A DNA stretch of 64,000 bases from the NCBI GenBank assembly GCA_024516035.1, contig CM044957.1, positions 52,634,085-52,698,084 of the forward strand. Reading direction: 5' to 3'. A model generated the notes under the pieces. The model saw nothing but the letters and a program-made list of their open reading frames with translations, searched no databases and was not told where the DNA came from. Positions 40,290 through 50,849 of this stretch are shown here, in pieces. Within the stretch, counting starts at the first letter, position 1. Each line of letters starts with the position of its first letter. The stretch is from Bactericera cockerelli. Its lineage: Eukaryota > Arthropoda > Insecta > Hemiptera > Triozidae. Position numbers and translations under genes: made by a program.

Positions 40290-40640
40290 TAAGGCCATGT
40301 CTCAGGTTTGAGGAGGGTTAAGAAAATATAATTATGACCATGCCTCTGCCTTTAGTTTTTTTTTGTGAATTATTCCCTATTTCACTTTACAAAGTATGAA
40401 TATGTATTTGAACCTCGGAAGTTTTTCACCATGGCAAAGTACCTACACTCCTGGATGGATAACAAAAAATGTTTTTAACTACTTATTTATAAAATATAAA
40501 TCTGCCTTTAGTAGGGTTAGGAAAATATATTAATTGCCATGCCTGTGTCTTTACTAGTGCTTGGAAAATACATTTATGGCCATGCCTGTTGTTCAGGGTG
40601 GGTTAGGAAAACACATTTATATAGCCATGTCGTGGGTGTG
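40290..40640. repeat. Diverged copies of the GCCATGCCT unit (inverse of 33546-33760)
   Basis: Repeated TTAGGAAAATA...GCCATGCCT blocks at about 40290, 40315, 40510, 40560 and 40600. Confidence 0.65.
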
Positions 40641-41019
40641 ATCTATTTATTCTGGACTGGTAGAAAAATAGTCTTGTTGGTGTTAGGTAGCATATAATAT
40701 GCTAAAACAAAGACCTCTGTAATTACCGAAGTCTTGGTCTACCGCATTATAGGTATGAAGAAGAAAAAAATATTCGAAGTGGTTCCATCCAGTATTTTAT
40801 CGAAAATCCATGCAAAAACAAAGGATGACCTTTTTCCATTGTTGGCCCAAGTGAAGGATCTTTCATTGGCCCAAGTGATGATTCTTTTCTGAGGCTTTGG
40901 GTCTATTGTTGGCCCATCTGATATGCAGCCAGGCCTATACACTGGACCCTGGGGTAGAGCCAGTACCACAGATAATCATACCATGTTTATGCTCCTTTCA
41001 TGTCCATTGATTCTATTTG

Positions 41020-41145
41020 GTTTTAAGGTCCTGACTTGAGATAGTCCGAACGGGGATTTTACCCTCCATTCGCTGGGAATCGTACCAGCTACCCACATTA
41101 ACCTCACCCAGCCTGGGTAGGGGCGGAATAGCTAGCCTCACGTGT
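41020..41145 (-). mobile_element. SINE family G, reverse copy, 3' half
   Basis: GGTCCTGACTTGAGATAGTC, GGGGATTTTACCCTCCATTC, CCACATTAACCTCACCCAGC, TAGCCTCACGTGTTTGC. Confidence 0.75.
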
Positions 41146-41311
41146 TTGCACTGGTATATACTAACTGGTATATCACTGTGACACAGGGCCCTGATATTTC
41201 ATATTGACTCTGACTTCAAAATTATATAAACCCGGTCCTTTCTTTCCATTGAGGTATTTGCCCGTGGCTGGCGTCCTAATTGGATTTTTTTTTTAAATCC
41301 TTTCTTCCAAC

Positions 41312-41365
41312 TAATAATAATAATACTCTTAAGTAGAGGGTAACCACCAGGCGAGGTTAATTCTA
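41312..41365 (-). mobile_element. SINE family A, 3' fragment
   Basis: TAATAATAATACTCTTAAGT followed by GGGTAACCACCAGGCGAGG only. Confidence 0.65.
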
Positions 41366-41366
41366 A

Positions 41367-41705
41367 ATGAAATTAAAAGAGAAAAAATTGGGGATTTTAT
41401 AGTTGTATTGAATGAGAGTGTTTTCTGGAATGAGGCTCAGTCGTACTGACAAGTGCTACATTTCTACATATCATGAGTCCGAGCGTAATTAAATGAAATT
41501 AAAAGATAGAATTGGGGATTTTGTAGTTGTATTGAATAAGAGTGTTTTTTGGAATGAGGCTTAGTCGTACTGACAAGAGCTACATATCATGGGTTCGAGC
41601 GTTATTAAATGAAATTTGACGGTTGAAAGAGAGAATTTTTTAGTTGTACATATTGAATGAAGACAATCTGGAATGAGACAGTGATGTGTACTGAGTCAAG
41701 TGCAC
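41367..41705. repeat. Imperfect ~125-bp tandem repeat, nearly three units
   Basis: AATGAAATTAAAAGA..., GGGGATTTTATAGTTGTATTG and GGAATGAGGCTCAGTCGTAC recur near 41370, 41490 and 41610. Confidence 0.8.
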
Positions 41706-41782
41706 TGTATGAAAAAAATCGACAGGCGATTTTCATCTTGAAATCTTAAAAAAAATTAACAACATGGAACCCAATACTTTGG

Positions 41783-41966
41783 ACGCTAGTCTGGTAATCC
41801 AGGTAGCGGAGGGATCCGTTCGTTCGAATCCCACCTCGTGCATGAATTTTTCCTCATTAATTTGAGTTTGCGAGCACATAATAAAAAGACTCTAAGGTTT
41901 AGGTGGTAGAAAATGCTTTGAGCATTAACCTCGCCTGGTGGTTACCTTCCACTAGAGAGTGTTATT
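41783..41966 (+). mobile_element. SINE family A, forward copy, head truncated
   Basis: GCTAGTCTGGTAATCCAGGT, TTCGAATCCCACC, to CACTAGAGAGTGTTATTAT. Confidence 0.82.
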
Positions 41967-42104
41967 ATAAGGGCACAAGGGCCACATAACAGAGGTCTGA
42001 GTGAAGGTTACCCTCGAGCGACTGACCTCCCTCTAGCTATCCCATTCTGCTGAGGATCGGACCAACTTTTCCTTCAGTTTCATATCCGCACCTGATCACC
42101 GTGA

Positions 42105-42218
42105 CTAATGCAGAGCGAAGGACTTTCCCGGGAAATACTGGCACAGTGCATCCACGATAAACAAAAGCGAATCACTCAACCATGCGAACGCTTCGTACTT
42201 GTTTACATCGATCCCTAG
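42105..42218 (-). CDS. Candidate terminal exon of an unidentified gene
   Basis: On the minus strand 37 codons plus TAG follow an AG acceptor (TTCATTTTGGAG): LGIDVNKYEAFAWLSDSLLF, then IVDALCQYFPGKSFALH. The amino-acid mix is that of a soluble, partly hydrophobic globular protein and GC is raised. The frame fits (phase 0) the candidate exon at 44853-44962. The acceptor lacks a pyrimidine tract. I do not recognise the protein. Alternative: a transposon coding remnant. Confidence 0.4.
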   Translation of the reverse strand, partial: LGIDVNKYEAFAWLSDSLLFIVDALCQYFPGKSFALH

Positions 42219-42354
42219 CTCCAAAATGAATCGACTTAGACATTATACCACCAGTATACTCGAGTTTTTTTTTTTTTGTAGATTCTATCTTCTATCATAT
42301 AATATCTTCGTAACGATTTTATTCCTGGTCTAAATATTGTATTGTACGCAGTGG

Positions 42355-42790
42355 AATCGACTTCGGATTAAGGGCGGAATTAAGGGACGTTTTTTGTAGT
42401 ACCTCAATGGAGCTAAGTCTAGGGGAAAAATTAACGGCGAAAATAATAGACGTTTTTGTAATACCTCTAATGCGCTAAGTCACGGATTGCGTGTAAGATA
42501 GGAAAAACTGACGCCTAAAAAAGACTTGTGATATAGAATTTGTCTATTAATTTAGCCCTATAGTAGACTTTTTTGTAATACCTCTGTGGAGCTATATAAG
42601 TCTAGGGGAAAAATTAAGGCCGGAATTAAGGGACTTTTTTTGTAATGCATCTGTGGCGCTACGTTATGGATTGCGTACTGTTGTAAGATAGGGAAAACCG
42701 ACGCTTAGCAATGACTTGAGTTACAGAATTTGTCTAATAATTTCGCCCTTAAAGACGTTTTTGTAATACCTCTGTGCATGGAAAACTTAA
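42355..42790. repeat. Imperfect ~230-bp direct repeat
   Basis: TTGTAATACCTCTG, AGCTAAGTCTAGGGGAAAAA, GGATTGCGT...GTAAGATAGG recur in the same order near 42410-42560 and 42570-42780. Confidence 0.7.
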
Positions 42791-42834
42791 GAACTCGGAT
42801 TTTGTCTATTCACTTCGCCCTCAGTCATTCAGAT

Positions 42835-43180
42835 CCGGGACCAAATAAAATTATAAACAGGATTAAATTTAAGATTACCAGAGCCTCCCTAAAGTCAGAG
42901 TTTCAACTAATCATAACGCACTTTGGTCCGACTTGATCTACATACAGTCTGGCTTATCTTATTTTATTATATTTTATTTTATTATATAATTTATTTTATT
43001 TTATATTTTTATTTAATTTTAATTTTTTTATATATTTTTTTTATATTTTATAAATACTGCTCTATCTTTCTTATGACGTTGTGAACATACTCATTGTATC
43101 AAATGCACAATAAAATTATCTTACTTACTTACTTACTTACTTATCTTAAATTTAATCCTGTTTTTTAATTTGCCCCTGGG
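42835..43180. mobile_element. MITE-like inverted-repeat element (family core CAACTAATCATAACGCAC)
   Basis: AGGATTAAATTTAAGAT near 42860 pairs with ATCTTAAATTTAATCCT near 43145. The inner stretch (AGTTTCAACTAATCATAACG, ACAGTCTGGCTTATCTT) is shared with elements at 51343 and 57376. An AT-rich block and (TTAC)n lie inside. Confidence 0.6.
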
Positions 43181-43189
43181 ATTTCACGC

Positions 43190-43412
43190 CCTAAATTATT
43201 CGTTCATCAGGAAGGGGGCTGCACGCTACACTCGCTGAGAATCGCACCAGCTACCCACATTAACCTCACCCAGCCTGGCTTGTACTTACCTCACGTGTTC
43301 TTTACTTCAGAGACGACAGAACTTTTTGTTTCTGCCCAACAGGGACTTCGAACTCGGGACCTCTGGGCTGTGAGCAGTAGTAACAACTGTTACACCACGG
43401 AGGAAAAGCAAC
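43190..43412 (-). mobile_element. SINE family G, reverse copy
   Basis: CGCTGAGAATCGCACCAGCT, CCACATTAACCTCACCCAGC, GGGACTTCGAACTCGGGACC, TGTTACACCACGGAGG. Confidence 0.78.
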
Positions 43413-43784
43413 CTCACCACCACGAATGGTGGTATTAAACTCATCTACCTATATTATATATTTGACATTTTTTTATTTACATAGAATAAACGGGCGGACC
43501 CATGGCTAACTAATACAATATTTCACCTATCTAGCTTAATGTATAATAATACTATTAGTTAAATGATAATTATAATCCAAAAAGAATTTATAAAGCCGAT
43601 CTAGGACTTTAAAAAAATCTGTTGTTCTCATTTTTTTTCGAAGGGCTCGGCAGGTAACCACCATTTTGTTGCTGCTGGATAGATTTTTAAGTTTGAATAA
43701 TTAACCTTGGTATATTTGACTTTTTCTGATAAGTTCAATGTTGGAAAAACCTAGATTGCGGATACATTGTCACAGAAAGACAAA

Positions 43785-44195
43785 CTTTTTACTTTCCTTA
43801 ATATCCTACAAGAAAGAAACTATTTTATTCGTCGAAAATTTCACCCTACCCAGTTTTTACATTTCTGGACGAATTATAGCCTCAGGATACCAAAACAGTT
43901 GTTTTTGGCCATTGGCCCGTGCGTCCGTCCGTCTGTCTATCCGTCTGTGAACAAAATATCTCAAGAACGGTAAGAGCTAGAGACTTGAAATTGGGTTTTA
44001 AAGTAGATCTTATATACCACACGAACCACGAAACTTTTGGTTTAAATCAACCGCACTCTGCGTCCGCAGGGCCGCAAGGGCCGTTCCTTTGGATTGGTTA
44101 AAGATACAAAAAAAGTTAGAGAACAACTTTTTATTGAAATGAAAAAATAATGGAGGTTTACCCTCTGATAAGGAAAGTCGTGTGATGTTTACACC
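43785..44195. repeat. Dispersed DNA-transposon-like repeat related to 35036-35758
   Basis: TTTCTGGACGAATTATAGCC, CTCAGGATACCAAAACAGTT, ATATCTCAAGAACGGTAAGA and the end CTGATAAGGAAAGTCGTGTG. Simple GTCCGTCCGTCTGTCTATCC lies inside. Confidence 0.65.
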
Positions 44196-44349
44196 AGATT
44201 TTTTTAAAAATTTAACCACGAAAGACAAATTAAAAATTGTTGTCTTAAAGAAAGGCTAAACAAATAATACCGAGGCTGATAGATGCTCATAGATTTTTTT
44301 AACGTCGCTTTCAACTGTCAGGTCTTGGTCATAATATTCACTTCTAAAT

Positions 44350-44455
44350 CCTCCCGAACTCGGTGACTTGATCAATAAGCCCGTGGAGTCGTGACCTGGA
44401 GGTCGGTGTTCTAGTCCCAAATACATCAAAAATTTAGCAGGGCGAGTTTGATTAA
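44350..44455 (+). mobile_element. SINE family B, forward copy, diverged
   Basis: GAACTCGGTGACTTGATCAA, GGAGGTCGGTGTTCTAGTCC, AGGGCGAGTTTGATTAATT. Confidence 0.7.
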
Positions 44456-44462
44456 TTTAAAA

Positions 44463-44748
44463 TGAAATGAATGTGTTTCTTTGTGTTATTATATCACAAT
44501 TTTTAGTGGGTAGCGCAGAATTATAGGGATTTTTCATATCTTTTAATATCCTAATATCTTATTTTTACCTATAATTCCGCCACTGGTCGCTGCTCACATT
44601 AAAGCAGCTACTCATTTTTCCTCACGAGGTATGAGCGGACCCCGAACACCCAAAAACAGAGCAGAAAAAATCCTGCCTCGCTGGGGATCGAACGCAGGTC
44701 ACCGTGCGTGCAATGCCTAGCGCGCTAACTCACTCGGCCACGGTGACT
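44463..44748 (-). mobile_element. SINE family E, reverse copy
   Basis: It runs from ATGAATGTGTTTCTTTGTGT to ACTCGGCCACGGTGACTTCT. Confidence 0.86.
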
Positions 44749-44852
44749 TCTGTTTGATTAATTTTAGGCTTTAAGATTTAATAAGCCCTATTTGGCCCTA
44801 ATAGAGTAAAGGAAAGGTAAGGCTTCTAATTATTTTACTAGAATATACTCAC

Positions 44853-44962
44853 GTTGTCCCAAGCCTCAAGTATATCAGTCTGAAAGCATACGGTGAAAAG
44901 TTTCGCCAAATCCTGAATCAGGTCGATTTCTCCGGACTTGATCATTAGTCTCAAATATATTC
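44853..44962 (-). CDS. Candidate internal exon of an unidentified gene
   Basis: On the minus strand the segment has a good acceptor (TTTTTTTTTCTTTAG) and donor (GTGAGTATA). One frame is open across all 36 codons: IYLRLMIKSGEIDLIQDLAK, then LFTVCFQTDILEAWDN; the other two frames have stops. Composition and borders are those of a conserved exon. Phase at the 3' side is 0, matching 42218-42105. No family recognised. Confidence 0.6.
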
Positions 44963-45379
44963 CTAAAGAAAAAAAAAAACAGTCTTATAAATTGTTCATA
45001 AATGTACGTATTTCCATTCCTCAACTGTGCCGACGGTCCGACGCCATTGTTGAAAAGTTCATGTACCTGTTAATTGATCTTCATGTTCTAATAAACTCAT
45101 CAACGTTCTTTATTTCTAATGGCGATTTGGTCCTAATTGAATAAGAAACTAAAGAATCCATACCGGAACCGGCAGCCGTCGAACAAAAGTAAATACAAGA
45201 GCTGAAACAAAATCCGGCCATATGTGCACGATTCGTCAGGCGTCCATCATATTGTTCCGGCAGATTATTTCAATCCGATTCAACTATTCATCCGTGAACC
45301 ATTCTTTCGTTTGCCAGTACTTACTAGTTTGTGTGTGGTTTAATTAGTAGTTCTATAGACAAAAAACAAACTTTCGAGG

Positions 45380-45425
45380 CATACTACGGGATGGGCTATC
45401 TGCAACACAGACCATGCACGAGCGT
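45380..45425 (+). mobile_element. SINE family D fragment, left part (split by SINE C)
   Basis: GGCATACTACGGGATGGGCT, CAACACAGACCATGCACGAG; continues at 45650-45720. Confidence 0.72.
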
Positions 45426-45640
45426 GTACAGTAATAATAATACTATCGCCTTTTTTATACTGCCCGATTAGGACTATTAAGTCCCATTATTCCAGCAGTA
45501 AGCCCAAGACGTATTTTTATGTTGTAAAAATCCCAAAAGGGAGGATAACTTGTCTTGTCCCGGCTGGGTTTCGAACCCACGACCTCTGATGGAATCTCTG
45601 GATTCACAGAGTGCCGCCTTTCCACTGAGCTACAGACTTC
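45426..45640 (-). mobile_element. SINE family C, reverse copy, nested in SINE D
   Basis: From AATAATACTATCGCCTTTTT to GCCGCCTTTCCACTGAGCTA. Confidence 0.84.
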
Positions 45641-45646
45641 TATAGT

Positions 45647-45722
45647 ATAAGGATCTACAGTAGCTCCTGTTTCATGGCTACGAAATAAAAAGGCTGTAAA
45701 ACACTCATCTTTTTTTTCTTTT
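45647..45722 (+). mobile_element. SINE family D fragment, right part
   Basis: CTACAGTAGCTCCTGTTTCA and AGGCTGTAAAACACTCATCT plus T-rich tail. Confidence 0.75.
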
Positions 45723-45837
45723 TTTTTATAACAGGTATGTATACGGGACAGAGAATTTTTTACCATTTGTGAGAGACCGCGGTCCGCCACTGACTTTTTA
45801 GTCTGAATAGATATAGATACCTGTCCCGGTATCTGTT

Positions 45838-46036
45838 CTGTGCGCGTAACTCAGTGGTCAAGGCATCGGTTTGGTAATCTAAAAGTCGCGGGTTTAGAAC
45901 CCGCGCGGGACATGATAAGTTATCCTCCCATTTGGGATTTTGACCACATAATAATAAAACGTCTTGGGCTTACTGTTGGAATAATGGGACTCATTAGTCC
46001 TAGTCGAGCAATACAAATGAAGGGATATTATTATCA
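45838..46036 (+). mobile_element. SINE family C, forward copy
   Basis: GTGCGCGTAACTCAGTGGTC (the CTGTGCGCG start is unlike other copies), GCGGGTTTAGAACCCGC, end AGGGATATTATTATC. Confidence 0.83.
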
Positions 46037-46084
46037 TTACCCATATATATTTTGTTTATTTATTATTATTTTTTTTTTTTTTTC

Positions 46085-46250
46085 TTGTTTATATTATTAA
46101 TATTGCTAATGGCTGTTGGGTTGTTTTTGCCCAATGCCAAAAAAAAAAAAAATAATAATAATATTGTCATTTTTTATATTTAATTTTACTACTATTTGTA
46201 TATACATATGTTCTACTAATAAAGAGTTTCTAAATAAATAAATTACCTGA
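46085..46250 (+). mobile_element. LINE 3'-end debris with AATAAAGAG
   Basis: GGCTGTTGGGTTGTTTTTGC (also near 13735) and TTCTACTAATAAAGAGTTTC; the latter recurs inverted at 56770-56800. Confidence 0.5.
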
Positions 46251-46424
46251 AATAACTGGAATCCTCCTTCACTTTGCCTTTCCCAAACCTACTTGGGGTC
46301 GGTATAACTGAAATAACTTCTGGAATATGTATTATCTAGCTATGTACTTAAAAAAAGGTGTAGACCGCGGTCCAGTGCGCATGCGCAAGCGGTGTCAGCG
46401 CAGGCCAAAATTGGGACCCGCGGC

Positions 46425-47722
46425 CTCATGTTGTGGTCCATTGGAAATGCTCTCTTTTAACTGGGAAATCACTTAAATGCTCAAAGGATAGTTTCTCTAA
46501 CTGGTTGCCTATTTCTTCTGGTGTTCCTCAAGGCAGTATTTTAGGACCGCTCTTATTTTCTTTGTTTATCAATACCATCACTTCCTGTATATCCTGTAAC
46601 TGCCATTTGTATGCTGACGATCTTCAGATGTATATTCATTTCCCTGTCGAGGGATATACGGATGCAGTGAATCAGATAAACACTGATCTCGATATGCTTC
46701 GTATATGGGTGAATAATCATGGTATCCTTCCAAACCCCAACAAGTTTCAGGCTATTGTAATAGGCTCTTCAGCTCTTCTCTCTCGTATAAATCTATCACT
46801 TGCAACTCTTCAGTTCAATAATGTCAGTATACCATACTCAAATCAGGTAAAAAACCTTGGTATAGTCTTGGACTCGACACTTTCTTGGGTACCTCATTTC
46901 AACTCCGTATCTAAAAAGTGCTATCATTCGTTTCATTCCCTTAAAGCCCTTAGTAGAATCTTACCTTTTGGAGTCCGGAAAATGGTATGTACTACATTAA
47001 TTATACCAATACTAGAATACGGCGATGTATTGTTTACCAATCTGACATATGAGCTAAAGATGAAAATTCAAAGACTACAAAATACTTGTGTACGCTACAT
47101 CTTTGGTCTCAAAAAGTATGATCATGTCTCCTTCTGTAGAAATTCTTTGGAATGGTTCACAATGCAACAACGGCGCGACATACATCTCCTCAGTTTGCTA
47201 TGGCGGGTGTTGAACACTAATACACCTTTGTATTTGGCATCAGAGTTTTCGCTCCTCTCTTCAAATTCACTTCAAGCTGAACATAATACAAGATCTAGGG
47301 ATGCCGCTCTTCTCTTAATTCCAATGCACAGGTCTCGCTTTTATTCCGACTCTTTCGCGGTTCAGGGTGCCAGGTTGTGGAATTCACTACCTGAAGTAAT
47401 AAGAGTTTGTACACACCAGTCATCCTTCAAGCGCTTATTGTTGGAACACATAAAAAAGAAAGCGCAGTGACTAAATGACACTTACTCTCTTAATCTTTTT
47501 CTCCTTCTTCTTCTTCTTCTTCCTTTTCGCCTTTCTATTTTCATTTACGTCTTTTCGTCTCCTTTTTATTCCATGGGCATGAGCTTTTCACCATGAACTC
47601 AAAAATGTTAAGAGGTAACCAATCTTATGGGTTTGATGGCGGAAATTGCCTCAGGCAATAATCACGCCCTTTGTATCAATTTTTATTTGATGTCAATAAA
47701 GAGTTCTTAATAATAATAATAA
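46425..47722 (+). mobile_element. Jockey/CR1-like LINE copy, 5'-truncated, with 3' UTR
   Basis: After the ORF there is a short UTR with (CTT)n, a hairpin GAAATTGCCTCAGGCAATAA, ATCACGCCCTTTG, AATAAAGAG and a (TAA)n tail, the layout of the smaller LINE tails in this window. Confidence 0.85.
46433..47470 (+). CDS. Non-LTR retrotransposon RT fragment (Jockey/CR1-like)
   Basis: A 345-codon open frame without breaks. It starts inside the RT domain: motif B SGVPQGSILGPLLFSLFINT, motif C HLYADDLQMY (catalytic Asp pair intact), then the thumb and the typical C-terminal word ARLWNSLPEVIR. The endonuclease domain and RT motifs 1-A are missing, so it is a 5'-truncated copy. The first Met is arbitrary: the frame is continuous with the truncation edge near 46425. 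The lack of stops suggests a young insertion. Clade is inferred from these motifs only. Confidence 0.9.
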   Translation: MVHWKCSLLTGKSLKCSKDSFSNWLPISSGVPQGSILGPLLFSLFINTITSCISCNCHLYADDLQMYIHFPVEGYTDAVNQINTDLDMLRIWVNNHGILPNPNKFQAIVIGSSALLSRINLSLATLQFNNVSIPYSNQVKNLGIVLDSTLSWVPHFNSVSKKCYHSFHSLKALSRILPFGVRKMVCTTLIIPILEYGDVLFTNLTYELKMKIQRLQNTCVRYIFGLKKYDHVSFCRNSLEWFTMQQRRDIHLLSLLWRVLNTNTPLYLASEFSLLSSNSLQAEHNTRSRDAALLLIPMHRSRFYSDSFAVQGARLWNSLPEVIRVCTHQSSFKRLLLEHIKKKAQ

Positions 47723-47947
47723 TAAAAATAAGAAAAACCGGTAGCGCCGAATTAAGGCCCGAAACGATGTACGACTATGCCTCATTGTGTAGAGTAGTGT
47801 TAGGAAAAATAAATATAGGGCCATACCCGTAACTCGGGTTCAGTTTTAAGTTTTTTTTTTGAAAGTTATCATTCGGTGGTTGGGTGGAAGAGCTCCTTTG
47901 GGAGAATCCTGCCACGTTAAACAAAGCCATTAAAAAAAAAAAAAAAA

Positions 47948-48178
47948 TTGTGTTAATCATTTTCGTGATAACACAACTACTTAAACTACTCTCTAAATAA
48001 GTTAGAATTAGCTTTAGAGGTAATTTATATTGAAATAATTAAACTATTGTAAATAGAGATAAAAATTCAATTGAAAAAAAAAATCGCTTTATTAAATCTT
48101 TGCTGAACCCAGGACTTGAACCACCAACCTCCAAGTTACAAGTCCGCCGCCTTGTCAATCAAGCTACTGAGGTTGGGA
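47948..48178 (-). mobile_element. SINE family B, reverse, split by an ~85-bp insert (copy 1)
   Basis: TGTGTTAATCATTTTCGTGA...CTTAAACT, then an AT-rich insert (CTCTAAATAAGTTAGAATTA to TCAATTG plus A run), then CGCTTTATTAAATCTTTGCT to AGCTACTGAGGTTGGG. Confidence 0.82.
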
Positions 48179-48307
48179 ACTCGGGTTCAGCCAGAGAAAA
48201 TGAGAAGGAGGTTTCCCTTCCCAATTCAATAATATTCAATATGCCTTACATCAGACTCGGTGAGTTTCTTTTTATCTCTTGTAGATCAATTTTTTTTCTC
48301 CTTAATT

Positions 48308-48532
48308 TGGGTTTAACATCGCTTTCAATTACATGATCATAATTATCATGACGGGGGTGCATTACCCTCCATTCGCAGGAAACTCACAAACCTGATACCC
48401 ACATATCACTCACCCAGCCAGGGTTGGGCTGGAATGCCAGCATCACGATGTCTTCACCACGCTGGTCGTTGCTTAACTTCGGCGATCATACGAGAACCGG
48501 TGCATTCAACGCGCCATCGACGCTGGCGAGAG
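48308..48532 (-). mobile_element. SINE family F, reverse copy (duplication copy 1)
   Basis: GGGTTTAACATCGCTTTCAA to GCGCCATCGACGCTGGCGAG; the middle of the 5S part is deleted. Confidence 0.84.
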
Positions 48533-49093
48533 ATCAATATTAAATTTATCAAAACGTCTGATGGCAAGATGGAATAAAATTAATTATGAACTTGTTTGGA
48601 GCCAGAAATCCACTGCCTAGGTTCTCCTTTCAAGTCGAGATAGTTTTCAGATCGCTTTCAATTCTATTAGGATAGTTTTCTATAATTATAAGAGATACCC
48701 AGGACACCTATGTAGTCCTTACTGCTACTGGAAATAAAAGTCTATTCACTGAAGCTATTGTGCTTGTACCTCAGCGTCATTATATACAGCGTGTCAGCAA
48801 TAATCACGCCCTTTGTATCAATTTTTATTTGATGTCAATAAAGAGTTCTTAATAATAATAATAATAAAAATAAGAAAAACCGGTAGCGCCGAATTAAGGC
48901 CCGAAACGATGTACGACTATGCCTCATTGTGTAGAGTAGTGTTAGGAAAAATAAATATAGGGCCATACCCGTAACTCGGGTTCAGTTTTAAGTTTTTTTT
49001 TTGAAAGTTATCATTCGGTGGTTGGGTGGAAGAGCTCCTTTGGGAGAATCCTGCCACGTTAAACAAAGCCATTAAAAAAAAAAAAAAAAAAAT

Positions 49094-49324
49094 TGTGTTA
49101 ATCATTTTCGTGATAACACAACTACTTAAACTACTCTCTAAATAAGTTAGAATTAGCTTTAGAGGTAATTTATATTGAAATAATTAAACTATTGTAAATA
49201 GAGATAAAAATTCAATTGAAAAAAAAAAATCGCTTTATTAAATCTTTGCTGAACCCAGGACTTGAACCACCAACCTCCAAGTTACAAGTCCGCCGCCTTG
49301 TCAATCAAGCTACTGAGGTTGGGA
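49094..49324 (-). mobile_element. SINE family B, split (duplication copy 2)
   Basis: Counterpart of 47948-48178. Confidence 0.82.
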
Positions 49325-49453
49325 ACTCGGGTTCAGCCAGAGAAAATGAGAAGGAGGTTTCCCTTCCCAATTCAATAATATTCAATATGCCTTACATCAG
49401 ACTCGGTGAGTTTCTTTTTATCTCTTGTAGATCAATTTTTTTTCTCCTTAATT

Positions 49454-49678
49454 TGGGTTTAACATCGCTTTCAATTACATGATCATAATTATCATGACGG
49501 GGGTGCATTACCCTCCATTCGCAGGAAACTCACAAACCTGATACCCACATATCACTCACCCAGCCAGGGTTGGGCTGGAATGCCAGCATCACGATGTCTT
49601 CACCACGCTGGTCGTTGCTTAACTTCGGCGATCATACGAGAACCGGTGCATTCAACGCGCCATCGACGCTGGCGAGAG
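49454..49678 (-). mobile_element. SINE family F (duplication copy 2)
   Basis: Counterpart of 48308-48532. Confidence 0.84.
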
Positions 49679-50019
49679 ATCAATATTAAATTTATCAAAA
49701 CGTCTGATGGCAAGATGGAATAAAATTAATTATGAACTTGTTTGGAGCCAGAAATCCACTGCCTAGGTTCTCCTTTCAAGTCGAGATAGTTTTCAGATCG
49801 CTTTCAATTCTATTAGGATAGTTTTCTATAATTATAAGAGATACCCAGGACACCTATGTAGTCCTTACTGCTACTGGAAATAAAAGTCTATTCACTGAAG
49901 CTATTGTGCTTGTACCTCAGCGTCATTATATACAGCGTGTCCCAAAAACTGAAGAACCCCTACATAAGGTTGTGTCCATTTAGGTATATTATTATTATTT
50001 CACAATTTATTAATATGAA

Positions 50020-50180
50020 CATAAATACAAATATACAACACAGATAATTAAAAATTAATATACAACATAAGGAGAAATAAAAAGAGAAAAAAAAATGAAG
50101 AAAAAATAAATAAATATGTACATAATATATGCCCTAACTAAAGGGCGGGGTTATTGCCTTTGGAAATCTCTTCCACCCAA
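50020..50180 (-). mobile_element. LINE 3'-end fragment, reverse
   Basis: On the minus strand GGGTTGGGTGGAAGAGATTT, CCAAAGGCAATAACCCCGCC, then a long AT-rich UTR. Confidence 0.68.
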
Positions 50181-50421
50181 CCCAGAGGTATATCTCCTGA
50201 ACAGCTTTACATGGGGTATTTTTTTATTATTAAAATAATAAATATGTATTTAGTCAAATTACAGAATATAATGAGGCACCGTACCCATGACACATGCAAA
50301 AAAATATTTAAACTCCCAAATTCATTGTCCTTAAGGAATTTAATCATCAAATTTATTGACCATTGGTCATTTCAATGTGTAAAATATTGCACGCTAAGTG
50401 ATTGATTGAATTTATCCATTG

Positions 50422-50635
50422 ATAATAATAATAATAACACTCTTTAGTGGATAGTAACCACCAGGCGAGGTTAATGCTCGAAGGATTTTCTACCACCTAA
50501 CCCTCAGAGTCTTATTATTATGTGGTCATAAAATCAAATTAATGAGGAAAAGTTCATGCACTGGGTGGGATTCAAACCAATGGGCTACCTGGTTTACCAG
50601 ACAAGCGCTTTAACCACAAGGCTACCAGTGTACAA
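50422..50635 (-). mobile_element. SINE family A, reverse copy
   Basis: Complete; B box is mutated (minus TGGTTTGAATCCC). Confidence 0.84.
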
Positions 50636-50849
50636 CTGATGACCAAGCAACTGTGAGTTGAAAGCAGAGAGAATGTTTTGGCAAGATGAGCCAATTTATA
50701 ATAGTGGGCAACATTTGAGGCTTCGGGGTCCAACACTACCGACTTATGTACCTAGTGTATTTACCTATGCGAATTGTCACCTCTGTGTATTTTCAAATTC
50801 AAGAATAATAATTACCTTTTAGAAGTGCTCTGCAAAATACTTCATAAAC

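Larger units (their letters stand above)
47656..49941. repeat. Near-identical 1.14-kb tandem duplication
   Basis: Copy 1 (47656-48797) and copy 2 (48798-49941) both run from CAATAATCACGCCCTTTGTA to ATATACAGCGTGTC. By eye they differ only in lengths of A runs (near 47933/49075 and 48079/49222). The unit holds the LINE tail, a split SINE B and a SINE F. Confidence 0.95.

Noticed and set aside
48100..49482. Two related small plus-strand ORFs (78 and 88 codons) at 48100 and 49216
   Set aside because: They run across SINE B and flanking repeat in both copies of the 1.14-kb duplication; no protein character.
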